Positions 11,939 through 23,075 of a stretch of DNA of 64,000 nt are shown here, one piece after another. Within the stretch, counting starts at the first letter, position 1. Every line of letters begins with the position of its first letter. The notes under the pieces were generated by a model. That model saw nothing but the letters and a program-made list of their open reading frames with translations, ran no database searches and was not told the origin of the DNA. The translations under genes were made by a program, and so were the position numbers. The DNA is taken from contig JAVXUO010001376.1 in assembly GCA_033065855.1 (NCBI GenBank), forward strand, positions 620,001-684,000. Direction: 5' to 3'. The DNA is from Escallonia rubra (lineage: Eukaryota; Streptophyta; Magnoliopsida; Escalloniales; Escalloniaceae).

Positions 11939-12614
11939 GGGTCAATTGCATTCGGCATTCCCAAGTTTTCACGCGGTAACTTTCTGCACCACAAAGTTAT
12001 TTTTAGCTATCTGCCACCCTAAACTTCCTTAAGTGTGGCGCCCAACACCCCTTGTATATTTTCCAGCCAATAGCCTTGTCCGAGAAGTAATTTGACTCAA
12101 ACAAATGGGGCATTTTTGGCAAATCCCCTCTCTCTCTCAATCCATCTTCATGTTCATATTCCACCTTCCATCTTCACCAACACCACCACCACCGATATGC
12201 CACCCACTCTGACCTCCATGCCCACACCCACAGCCTCCACAAACCCGCCGCCACCTCCTTTCTCGATTGTTGCCGCCACCTTAGCCCCCATTATAAAAAC
12301 CCATCACACCTTTAATTTTTGCCCTAGATCCCATTAGAGCCATCAATTTTTGCCCTAGATCCCACCACAATCATCAATTTCTACCATACATGAAGCCTAA
12401 ATCCTTTATTCCACAATTTGATCACAATCAACCCTAGATCCCTAATTTTTGACATGATATTCCAAGCATGCCCTCCTGAGTTCAGCCATTTGCCTGAAAT
12501 TTGGTCGAAATATGGTCGGAGGATGATCGGTGCCACACTTACGAAAGTTTGGGGTGACAAATAGTTAAAAATAGCTTTGTGGTGCAGAGAGTTACAGCGT
12601 GAAAACTTCGACCC
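11939..12614. mobile_element. Non-autonomous MULE-like DNA transposon
   Basis: Bases 11963-12042 match the reverse complement of 12529-12608 over 80 bases (about 87% by eye), giving long terminal inverted repeats that begin GGGTC. The element is 676 bases. The nine bases on each side (11930-11938 and 12615-12623) agree at seven of nine positions, fitting the 9-bp target duplication of Mutator-like elements. The interior is C-rich (12120-12330) and encodes no transposase. The left terminal repeat has about 15 extra bases near its tip. The C-rich interior could be captured gene sequence, but I cannot name a source. Confidence 0.75.
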
Positions 12615-12623
12615 TTATTGGAC

Positions 12624-13239
12624 CTGGGTTGGAACGCCAGACGACTCTAGATTCAGGGGTTCTTTCTTTCCTTTCTTCTTCTGCAGATTCCATCGATCTC
12701 CCAAAACCACGACAACCGTCCCTCTCAACCTCCCATGTACATGCATACATACAAACACATACAAACATTCATGGAAAACCTTAAAATTTTTCTTGATTTC
12801 TTCCAATGTACACCAAATTGAAATCACTAGTCAACACCATCGTCATTGTAATTGTCATCGAGTTCTCCATCCTTACTTATAATTGCATCATCAGCGCTGC
12901 GTTTGTCAAAAAAATTCTTATTAGTGGACAATTAGAGTTTGAAAATTTTACAACAAGGTGTTCACCAAAAAACTCAAAACAATTTCATCAAATAGTTAGG
13001 GAGATCTTAGCTCTTAAAGTTTGGAAAAAAAATAAGGAAGTTCAAGGTGAAGACACATGAAATGATGTTTACGTCATTCTCTCTCACTAAAGTAACTTCT
13101 ATCCGGTTTTTACTCTACAAAAAGTCATTAGACGCAACCATATTATCTTGGAGACAATTTGATGTAGTAAGAGGGCAACCGTTGTGTTAAGAACAAAGCT
13201 TGCAACGTTCGACTTAAGCACTCTCCATCCATTTGGTGA
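12624..13239. other. Short gap between transposon remnants
   Basis: AT-rich sequence between the MULE-like element and the copia remnant. It has two short open frames without recognisable domains. It may contain further, unrecognisable copia 5' sequence, but no LTR could be seen. Confidence 0.4.
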
Positions 13240-14280
13240 TATACTTTTTAAGAAATTTTATGAAATATTTCAAAACTAATGGTGAATGCTACCAAGATGC
13301 ATGTTATCAACGACATTAGCAAACTAGAGAAGTTTAATGATTCCTTCTTCGATAATCGTGTACATTCTGAATTTTTTGGAGCTCAGTACATATAATGCAG
13401 AAGATGATTCTACTATAAGAGATTCCAAGTGAGTTAAATAAGATGATTTCTACTGGAAAGGCTACCTTCTGGGTGGTTTGTCCAACAACACTCTGCACCA
13501 CGTGTACAAGATCAAGTTCTTCAACAGACCGAAAAGGATTGTGGAATGACATTCATCGGCAACAATACAAAAAAAAAAAAAAAAAAGACACCGGTAATCA
13601 AGAATGTTATGTTCAGTAAGTTACTTGATTTGAAGATGACAGACGGAAAGTCTCTTGTTTCTCGAATTTGTGAAATAAAAGCGATTATGAATTTAATTAC
13701 TTCTGATGGTTGTCGAAAATTCTTCCATTTCTACTATAAGATCTAAAATGCCTATTACTTGAAAAAAATTGCCGCTGAAACAAAATATTAAGAGTGTAGT
13801 GACAATGTAATCATAAACTTAGCATATTCAAATTGAAAGGAAATCTCACAATCTGGATAAACTTGAGCTGGAGAATCGTAAATCGGCTAGGCTATCAACA
13901 AGGGATTTGTTGCGGTGATTGTCAAAGCCAACACGATGGGAGGCGATAAAGAATGATGGATTGACTCTGGTGCAACCAAAGACATTGTTATGAATAAGAA
14001 CTTATTCAAGGATTTTGGTACCAATAGCAAGCGAAAAGATCTATACACAAGAAATTATTCAACTGCCATGGTCATGGAAAAATTCGCGGTAGCGTAAGTT
14101 CGAGTCGATAAGGATGTGTTGTATGTTCCTGATATTAGGAAGTATATGTTTTCAATTGATCTTCTTAATCAGTTCGGCTTTAAGTTTGAGTCGAATAGTA
14201 TTATCTTGACAAAGGAAGGGAATTATGTTGGTTAAAGATACGTAACTAATTGCATGTACAAACTTACCATTGCTTAATAA
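13240..14280 (+). mobile_element. Ty1/copia retrotransposon remnant (gag and protease)
   Basis: In the plus sense the sequence first shows a copia-type gag start (SKLEKFNDSFFDN, near 13320). A second gag segment follows near 13600-13720 (FSKLLDLKMTDGKSLVSRI). The aspartic protease follows at about 13955, with the active-site motif WIDSGATKDIV preceded directly by a stop, and then VLYVPDIRKYMFSIDLL. There are several stops and frame changes. An 18-base A run (13569-13586) interrupts the gag region. No integrase, reverse transcriptase or LTR is visible, so this is a partial dead copy. Confidence 0.8.
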
Positions 14281-15960
14281 TATTACATCATCCGCTTATC
14301 ATGCTTTTTTTTTTCTTTTTTTTTTTATATGTTTGGCATTCTAGACTAGGATTTGATAATTGTAAATGCATTAACATGCGTCATCTAGCTTCGTTAAATG
14401 TGCAATTTGCATTGAATTAAGATTGCCAGAAAACCATTTTAAATGGTTAAAATGAATATATCACTTTTGGTTAATGGGTGTATTAGCACCTGAATGAAAT
14501 GGAAAGACATAATAGAAGAGATGGTAAAAGATATTTCAAACTCTTTGTTGATGATTGCTTACGCTATGCATGTACATACTTTCTAAGGAATCAAGATAAG
14601 GCTTTGATAAAGGAAAAATGTTGGTTGTTATCCGAGTTGTAGGAAAATAGTTACTATTCCCGTGTAGCGACAATTGATAACTACTAAATGTTTTAACTGT
14701 CTTTTATTTAGTGACGCCAAAAAATTGTTTCTGAAAATGTTAGCAGAAATTCTCTAACCACATTTCGCGACAATTGGTCTATACACGAGGGGTTGTAACT
14801 ATCCTCTTATAGCCAGGCAAGTAAAGACATAATTTTCCCGTGGATAAATTTACAACTCAGAAAGAGAGAGTTGCTAATCAATTAGATCGAAAGGCTAAAA
14901 CCATACAATTTGATACGGAAAAAAGCGCGCGTAGGCCCAAGGCGCACCCAGGCGCACAACTCGCGCCTCGCCTAGGCCTAGGCACAACACGTTCAATAAG
15001 ACGCGCGCCTAGTGAGCCTAGGCGCAAAGGCACGATGGCGGTGAAGGCGCACATCTAGGTGCATTAAATCTAGCCGTTGGATTTGGCGTTGTGTCTTTAC
15101 GTGGGTCGTTGATTATTTTTACCAAGTCCAACTAATATTTCAAAAGACTAAAAACTAAAACAGTAAATTCAAGGAAATCCTCAAATCCGTCTCTCACAAT
15201 CTCACGCCACAACTCTCAGTCTCTCACAATCTCACACCCGGTCGCGGCTAGCGCTTCTCCGGTCGCGGCTAGCGCTTCTCCGGTCGCTGCCTCTGTTCCA
15301 GCCGCCGTCTCCACTGCTGCTCCTTTCTGCTGTGCTGCTTGGCTATTCCACCCTTGGTTGCTCTAATTGAGCAGCTACTCGCCTGCTCCAGTACCCGCAG
15401 GTTTCTCTCTCTCTCCCTCTCTGCTCCAATATTGCTTATCTGTTCTGCAAAGAATACTAATTTCTCTGTTGGAGGAACGGAGAAAAAGTTAATTATTGGG
15501 CATCAATTAATAAACAGATCAGTGATCCAACAAAAAGGATGAAAAAGAACAAGAAAAAGAAAAAGGGAGAAGAGATATCAAATGGGGTTTTTAAATGAAT
15601 ACCAGCAAGTCTAGGAACAGAGCTCGAGCAGCCATGGCCATAGGTCAAAATGTAGTTGATGAGTTTCTCATCTTCTTCTGGTGACCCGTGACCATGAGCC
15701 CCTCCTTACCTTTTGTTTGTTGCAGCATGAATGGTGTCCACAAACTCCCCACTTATTACATTTGGGGAAATGTTTTAAGACTCGGTGGAGAGTTTCTGGT
15801 TAGTTTGAGGTTGGGACGTTGGGTGTTTAGTTCATGTTCAAGTACTGTGCTCCCTTTTGACAAATATTATTCAATATTATTTAAAAAATATTGAAGTTCA
15901 TTTATCTGAATTGCATATAATCCTGTCACATACAATATACAAGTGCTTTAATATAAGACT
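14281..15960. other. Intergenic; GC-rich palindromic patch and 21-bp tandem pair
   Basis: At 14930-15055 the DNA turns GC-rich with repeated GCGCCTAGGC-type palindromic words, unlike its surroundings. At 15239-15280 a 21-base unit occurs twice exactly in tandem (starts 15239 and 15260), followed by a partial third copy. CT-rich sequence surrounds it. No coding region is supported. Confidence 0.55.
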
Positions 15961-16999
15961 AAGGGGCTGTTTGATAAAACTAAAAATTAAGTGCTGAAAA
16001 CGTTAAGCTCTGAATTTATAAAATTGAAAACTTTAAGCAACTGAATTTTTAATGAAAAATAAGTTAACATGTTTAGTAAATCAAAAGCAAATGTCTGAAA
16101 ATTGTTCAATTTACAAATTTATCCGTTTTAACAAAATTATGCATTTATTTATGTACTTAATAACTTTTTTTCGGGCAAAATCGTGTCAATGGTGGCGGCA
16201 GCAACCGCGAAAAAGTGTCAATGGTGGCGGTAGTGGTGCGTGAAGATGTGGTGTTGGTAATTGTGGTATTAGCAATATGTAGCGTCATTGTAGTTACGAT
16301 AGTGGTTGTAATGTGGTGAATATTTAGATGGTTTTGACAGACATGAATGTGGTGACTGTGGTAATGATGTGATGGAGGTGGCATTTCCTTGTGGTGGTGG
16401 TGGCAAGGTCTTAGGAATCGTGATAGTGGTAGCAAAAGGGAATAATAGTTGCGGTGGTGATTATAGTGTGGTAAAAGCGGTGTCGCCAGTAAATTAATTG
16501 AAGCGGCATCATAATGGTAATTATTCTTTTTATAAAAATTATGTTACCTTTTAATCATTTCACTTAGAATTAAGTGATAAGTATTAAGAAAATCCTAATT
16601 ACATCCAAAAATCAAGCAACACCCATATAATAAGCACCATGAGAAAACAAAGAAATCATGTAGCTGCAATTGTGGCTGGAGTATACGTGAGGAGATTGTT
16701 GTTTCGGCTCAATCTGGAGGAAGAAGAAGAAGAGACAGTGAAACAATCGGGAAGAAGATGAGTCAAATAAGGAGCTATTGAGGGCAAATTAGTCACTTAT
16801 GGGTTAAATATTTTAATGACCTACCATTGAGCGTTTTCAGTGATAAGTCAGTTATGAATGACTTAAAATATTGGCCTTTAATTGACTTGCCACTTATTAC
16901 TCTAAGTGGTGGAAAAAGTTGGTTATCAAACGCATTTAATTTTAAATCATTAAAAAATTTCAGTTTTAAGTGCTGAATTGGGTTATCAAACACACCCTA
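15961..16999. mobile_element. hAT-like non-autonomous transposon
   Basis: The left end (GGGGCTGTTTGATAAAAC) and the reverse complement of the right end (AGGGTGTGTTTGATAACCC) share the TGTTTGATAA core seen at the ends of many plant hAT elements. Both are followed by related words around AAGTGCTGAA. The length is about 1.04 kb. The interior holds GGTGGT-rich simple sequence and no transposase. An 8-bp target duplication could not be confirmed, so the exact ends are approximate. Confidence 0.6.
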
Positions 17000-17166
17000 A
17001 GTATTACTGTATTTTGGAAATAAAACTATGATGACAAAGGAAGTATGTCTTTGCCACTAATTTACAAGAAATATTGTGTTAAATATAGCAAGTTCTTGGA
17101 CTTTCGCTGGTACAAGTATATTCATGATTTTCTTTTGTTTTTAACTTTCGAAGCTTTGCTCAAGAT

Positions 17167-17321
17167 TAGGTTTTTCACACCTTCGAGCCGGGTAGGATCA
17201 CATGGACGGCAAAACTCTCCCTACCATGTTTTAACGCAGCTGCATTCTCAGGGCTCGAAACCGAGACCTCTGGTTAAGTTAGGACAACCTCTTACCAGCT
17301 GACCTACGCGCTTGGCGGTAC
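17167..17321 (-). mobile_element. tRNA-derived SINE with perfect 14-bp target duplication
   Basis: On the minus strand the element starts with a tRNA-like head containing a box A (GTAGGTCAGCTGGTAAGAGG) and a box B (GGTTTCGAGCCC), the internal RNA polymerase III promoter. A tRNA-unrelated body follows. It is bounded by an exact 14-base direct repeat, GCTTTGCTCAAGAT, at 17153-17166 and 17322-17335. The 155-base size and the perfect duplication point to a comparatively recent insertion. It lies about 200 bases upstream of the GATC start codon, in promoter or leader sequence. It is not a functional tRNA gene, since no acceptor stem can be closed. Confidence 0.85.
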
Positions 17322-17541
17322 GCTTTGCTCAAGATGTTAAAATCGAAGTTCAAGCGAAAAAGTGAAACTCATAAATTATGAAAAATTATTTACAATATTC
17401 TTCGTTTCCTCGAAAAATCCATTTACAGCCGCAGGGGATGCGGCAGAACCTGTTTCTTCTTCCTCATCCATAACCATTATAACACCCGTTGCTACTTCTC
17501 TCCACCCCACATTCGAGTTTTGCAGCAGTAGGGATTGAGAA

Positions 17542-20500
17542 ATGGGCAGTAGAGGCATCATGGGTATGCTGAGAGGTGCCGCAACAGCAGCATTGCCAGT
17601 GAACCACCATCCTTCTTGCCCCTTCAGCCTCACCACCACCAGCTTTGGTTATGGGCTTCTTCTGCAAAAGAAGAACATCGGTCGAACCTACTCGGCCAGG
17701 TCGGCTCTTGAGCCTCCGGACTTGTCTCGTTTGGCCCAAACGGCCCGCATCTCTCTCACCCCGCAAGAGGTATGTAATACGTCCTTCAGTTAAATTCGCC
17801 CTTTTTACGCACACAAATGCGTGCACTGTGTGTGTAGACAAATATACGCAGCTCACTTCTCAACCCAAGTTTTCCTTTTGCTGGGTATTGTAATTTATAC
17901 ATGTAGGTCGAAGAATTTGCTCCTAAAATTCAGCAAGTGGTAGACTGGTAATCTCTCTCTCTCCCCCTCTGTGTACATTATGACTCCTTTGTTTCATAAT
18001 TCTTGTCCGTTTTGAGAAGAATACCATGGTGTATTTGAACTTGTCATACCATAGTGATGGTTTTCTCGCAAAGTAGATACAAAATGTTAAACTTTTTGCA
18101 GAATACTTGAATTTACTTTTGAAATTTGTGATCGGTATACCGCAATCTTGAGGGTTTTGAGCACTCTAGACATGTAGGATGTACTTAACCACTCGCCATA
18201 ATCGACCTCTAAATTTGAATAACTGAGGCATCCTTCTTTTAGCAGCGTATAATCTGGCTCAGATGTTATCCTTCTTCAACCTAATTAGCCCCTTGAAAAT
18301 ACTTAATAGCACTGCATTGACCCTAACTCCCAAGATCCCTATGCCTCAAACAATGAAAGATTACAGGCCTATTGCCTGCTGCAATGTCATTTATGTCTGT
18401 ATATCCAAAGTTCTTTGCTCCAAGCAGCAAAAGGTCGTTGCCTCTCTCATTAGACAAAGGTAAGCTGCAGTTATACCAGGTAGAGCCATAGCTGATAACA
18501 TCTTGCTCATGCTAAAATTGGTGAGGAACTATCATGGACCTAATTGTCCTCCTAGATGTGCAGTTAAAGTAGACATCTAGAAAGCGTATGACACTGTGGA
18601 TTGGTAATTCCTTGCCAAAGTACTTGAAGTACTTCATTTTCCTGCCACTTTCATAAACTGGACCTTGCGATGTCTGACAACATCAAGGTTTTCTATCAGT
18701 CTAATGGCGGACGCGACAGCTTCTTTTCAGGGCAAGAGGACAGTGGCGAGGTGACCTCCTCTTTCTTCTGGTTATGGAAGCTTTTCTATGCCTTTTGGAT
18801 GAAACTACAAGGATTTGGTCGTTCACTTATCATCCCAAATGTGCTGAAGTATTAATCAATCATGTCTGTTGCTGATGACTTGTTCATCTTGGCAAGTGCG
18901 GACTCTGAATCCCTGGTGTTAATCAAACAAGCATTAGAGGAGTTTGGGCTCCCTCTGGTTTAAGGCCTAACCTCCAGAAAAGTGCAATTTTCCATGCCGG
19001 TGTAGCTGAAGACCAAAAGTTGTGGCTGAGTAACTTGATTAAGATACCTATTGGTTCACCTCCAGTTACTTAGGTGTTCTTTTGCTCTCGACAAAACTCG
19101 AAGTTAATGATTGTGCAGTTCTATGTGAAAGAGCCCTAAATGCTGGTCTAAAAGATATTTGTCCTATGCAGGAAGACTTCAGCTAATAAACCCTGTGCTC
19201 TCAAGCTTGCAAACTTATTGGTGTTTCTTGTTTGTGCTACCTAAAATGGTTAGAAAAGACATTTAATAGAAGCTTAGAGCTCCCCTTTGGACTGGTAACG
19301 AAATGAGGAACACAGGTGCTAAGGTTGCCTGGTCAAAGGTGTGTTTGCCTAAGGACGAAGGAGGTTTAGGCATCAAAAGGATTCATGAATTGAATAAGGC
19401 TGCAACCTGCAAATACTTATGGGATTTAGCACATAAAAAGGAATCACTGTGGGTCATTTGGTGTCACACGTTCATATTACAAGGTAGAAATGTGGTTTTT
19501 TTTCACCTCCATTGATACAAATATTTATTAGATATGAGATTGGTAATGGGTAGAGCACTTGGCTTTGGTTGGATGATTGGTTCCCGGGGGGCCCTCTTAT
19601 TCATCGATATGGGCGGAGGATTATATACGATGCTGCTAGCCACTATCATGCCAAGGTTGCTGATATAATTTCTAACAACTGGGTTCTACCTGCTAGTCAC
19701 TATGCTGCTAGTTACTATGAAGCAAAGTAATTCCCTTCAGGCGACTCAACCTTTTGCTACCAATGAACAATCCCACAACAAATATATACCTCCCAGATTA
19801 AATTACATCCTCCCACCGAACCCTACGCTTCCCCTGTAAAGATACATAATGGGTTTTAAGGAAATATGGACTCCTATAGACCAATGCACCAGGGGTCCAC
19901 CAATGCTATATATCCAGCCAATTTTAGTTGACTCGCATATCCTGTTATCCAGTACTACTCAAGTCAATTCTATTCGTCAAACCCTTCTCATATAAGCCTG
20001 CCCAAGAAAGCTTTCCCTGGGTAATTAGTAGGTTTGTGTAAGAGTTTGTGAACTTTCTGTAAATAGTGCCAAAGTTTGGGCATTATACATGATTTCTACT
20101 TATTAAAAGTGCTCCTAGGCCCTCAAGCACAGCGAGGCTTAGCCCAAGCCCCTCACCTGGTTCAAGCTAAGTCCCCTTACACCTGGATCCCAGGCTCCAT
20201 GCTTGTTTGGCTACGTAAAATCGATGGTTGAACTGTTGAAGTTACTTTAACAGTTGCTGTAATCTTTTGGTTGTCACTTACTATCTACTTCTTGTACTAA
20301 AGTTGTAAAATATTGTGCTGTGTGGCTCTCTTAGGCCATGACCATGACTGATGAGTTTGATGGTCGCTTTGGATTTCCTAGCATTGTTAGGAATCAATAC
20401 TAACCATGGATCTAGATGTCTATTACTTTATTTGTACTCGAAATTTTCTGTGAACACTATGTGTTTAGACCGTGGCTTGTCTGATCATTGATGTATGAGA

Positions 20501-23075
20501 TGTTTGGATGTTGTTATCCAAATCCGACATTCTGATGGGATCTGGCAATGCTCAAATTTGCTGAAGTTTTTTATTTAAAACCAAACTTCGTTTTGTTATC
20601 TATTCAGTATGCACCTAAACCAGATACATCTGATTTGGTAGAATCCTTTGTGCCTTAGGTCCGCATGCACCTTAAGTGACTATGACCAAAAACCCCTCCC
20701 CTGGAGACCAAATTGGTTTATAGCTTTCTAAACTGGACCTTGGATTTCTTCACCTGCTGTTTGCTCATTGTGTGTAATAAACGTGACAGCTTTTGTTGGA
20801 GCTTAGTCTAAATCTAAATCTAAAAGCTTTCTCTTGTTTCAATTAATCAACTGCAAACACATAGCTTCAGGTTGAACTGGCTTACACTGGGTTTGACTTG
20901 CTTCGTGAGGTGAACTGGACTGAATAAGTCGAAACTCAGTTTCTTTGTTTGTAAACACCCCTCAACCTATGGCAATTTTGACAATTCCTTACTGTGTCTT
21001 CTATTTTTACAAAAGCCTACCTTGACACAGTTAACTGTTAGGACGAAGGGCTTTAATGGAAAATCATTTTTTAGGGGATAAAACTGCAAACATTAACTTC
21101 ACTCGGTGTATTTTCTTTTTCCTTTCATCTTCTTCTTCCCTACCCACGGCACCACCACCACCACCACACCCAGCCTCAAAACACCACCAACTCGCTGTCG
21201 CGTCCACCCATTTTTTTTCACCGTCTGATGGGTGACTGGCTGGCGGTGGCTGGTGGTGGTGTGGTTGGCTGGTGGGTAACTTACAAAGGCCATGGAATTG
21301 CTTTCCAAGCGTCAAAGGATTGACCTTGATACAAGGACTGTGCTATGGCTTTGTGAGGAGCTTAAATCACTGCATGATTTCAGACGGTTCATTTAGTTAT
21401 TACTTCTAATGGCATTGAAGTTGACTCTATGTTGGTTGTTAGACCTGTGTTTATGGATGTGAATTCTGGGGTTTGGGAAGAACTGAAGAAGGGATGCCGC
21501 TTGGTTTTCTTTGGAATTTGATGAAGAGTGCATATGTGGAAGAAAGGAGGCGGTTTGGCTTTTCTTTGGAATTTGATGATGGATGTGTGTGGAAATATTG
21601 GTAATTTCGAGAAAGTGCATATTTGGAGTGTTTCGTGGTGTTAAAAAGGGTGGTGGACCACGAAAGGGCTTATGGGTACTTATTGAGATTGTGATCTGGG
21701 TCTTACACTGCTGTTGTGAATTCTTTGGATGAGATTGAATGACTGTATATATCTTCTTTTGCGAAGAGTAAATCACTAAAAGTTATTTTGTTAAATTTTT
21801 ATTTCTTCTGAATTGTGAAAAATCCATCTTATAAGGTACTTGAATGTTCTACCGAAACTGCCCTCTCTTACAATAGTTAGCCTCGTAAAAGTATCCCCTT
21901 GAACAACGGAAGCTCTAACACCGCTTGCTTCAAGGAAAGTATTTAAAAAACAGAAGATATAGGGAGGAATTGTCAAAATTGCCATAGATTGAGGATGCTT
22001 TGGCCGCTTAACACTTCTTACTAATTTACTTCACATGAATTGATACCCTGGCATATTCAAATAACCAAACATCATTTGTGCAGAAAACTATGCCTTGGTA
22101 CCTATTTGACTCATGTGGTTTACTTTCTAACATCTTGCTTGATATATTGAACTTTTTCCCCTTCCCAACTGGGTATATGGTTTCTGCTGACCTTGGAGTA
22201 GTTGCTATAATAATCACCATAATTGCTGAATTCTACTTTCTTAATTCTCTCTTAAATAGTTTGTTGTAATGATGAAGCATGACATTGTTATTCTGGTTTC
22301 CTGCTTCAGGTTTGGGCAACTTCAGGCTGTTGATCTTCAAAGTATCGAGCCAGCCATCAGGGCAGGTGCTTCAGATGCTTCCCTTGAGTACTTGCTTTTG
22401 CTGATTAAGTTCTTTGTCTAACTAACGTGTACGGTAGCTGCATATGTCTTGCATATACTGCTGGGTGCAATATTCAGATGATTTTTTTATACATTGGCAC
22501 GTCCTCTGCGCCTTGTGTTTGCTGAAAATATTACCAAAATCCCTTTTCTTTAGATTCCTGGAATATTAGGTCTACTTTCTTGCATGTAGAACACAAACAG
22601 GATTCTTTTCTTGCCAGGCATAAAAATAGGCGCTTTGGTTTTTGTTGTTAGAAGATGGTCATATTTCCCTCTAAATAAATTGGACATCAGACTGCCCATT
22701 TTGCACTCAATTACATTTCTCGCTACTCAATATCTTTCCAGTGCAGAGACAGGCCCATATCATTCTTGTCTCACAGTCATGAACATGTTATACAGTCTGC
22801 TAAATTTTTATTCTGTATTAGTCTTGCTAAGACTTTATGCTGATCTATAGATAACGAAGGGGACAACTTACGTGATGATTTGCCTCACATATTTGAGAAT
22901 AGGCAAGGTTTTCTGTAAAGCTGGTTTTCTTGATGGCATATCTTTACTTCACTTTTCTATGAACAACATTATGATAAGTGAACCTTCCTTTTCTTATAGG
23001 GAGGCCATGACAGCCGCTGTACCAAGCTACGAGGACCCATACATCAAAGTCCCCAAAGTTCTGAACAAGGAGTAA
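17542..23075 (+). CDS. GATC: Glutamyl-tRNA(Gln) amidotransferase subunit C, organellar (GatC)
   Basis: Five coding exons: 17542-17769, 17907-17947, 22310-22365, 22851-22902, 23000-23075. Together they give 150 residues with exact phase closure. GatC is the small subunit of GatCAB, which converts Glu-tRNA(Gln) to Gln-tRNA(Gln) in plastids and mitochondria; it stabilises and links GatA and GatB. Residues 1-55 are Ser/Arg/Gly-rich, as expected of an organelle transit peptide. The GatC domain follows ([17 protein letters not shown], then [15 protein letters not shown], ending [14 protein letters not shown]). Length is typical of the plant protein. Intron 2 is 4.36 kb and holds LINE debris. The last intron (22903-22999, 97 bases) begins AG/GCAAGG and ends TATAG, so it is a GC-AG intron. 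A good donor (GGTAAGTT) just after the stop suggests a further intron in the 3' untranslated region. The gene converges on the glycine-rich gene. Confidence 0.92.
18250..19730 (+). mobile_element. LINE reverse transcriptase remnant in GATC intron 2
   Basis: In the plus sense, split over several frames, are plant L1-type reverse transcriptase blocks in correct order. They are [20 protein letters not shown] (about 18350), [17 protein letters not shown] (about 18477), KAYDTVDW after a stop (about 18580), HPKCAEV (18830) and the C-terminal zf-RVT-type stretch [19 protein letters not shown] (19340). Frequent stops and shifts show an old inactive insertion. The endonuclease and 3' tail are not recognisable. 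It runs in the same direction as GATC. Confidence 0.85.
19731..22309. other. Rest of GATC intron 2
   Basis: Mostly AT-rich intron sequence. A C-rich/GGTGGT-rich island (21110-21290) makes low-complexity open frames on both strands with no domain. No further exon is needed: exons 2 and 3 of GATC join in phase across this interval. Confidence 0.6.

Noticed and set aside
17230-17315. Possible tRNA gene (boxes A and B)
   Set aside because: The acceptor stem cannot be formed and the unit sits inside a 155-bp insertion with a 14-bp target duplication, so it is the head of a SINE.
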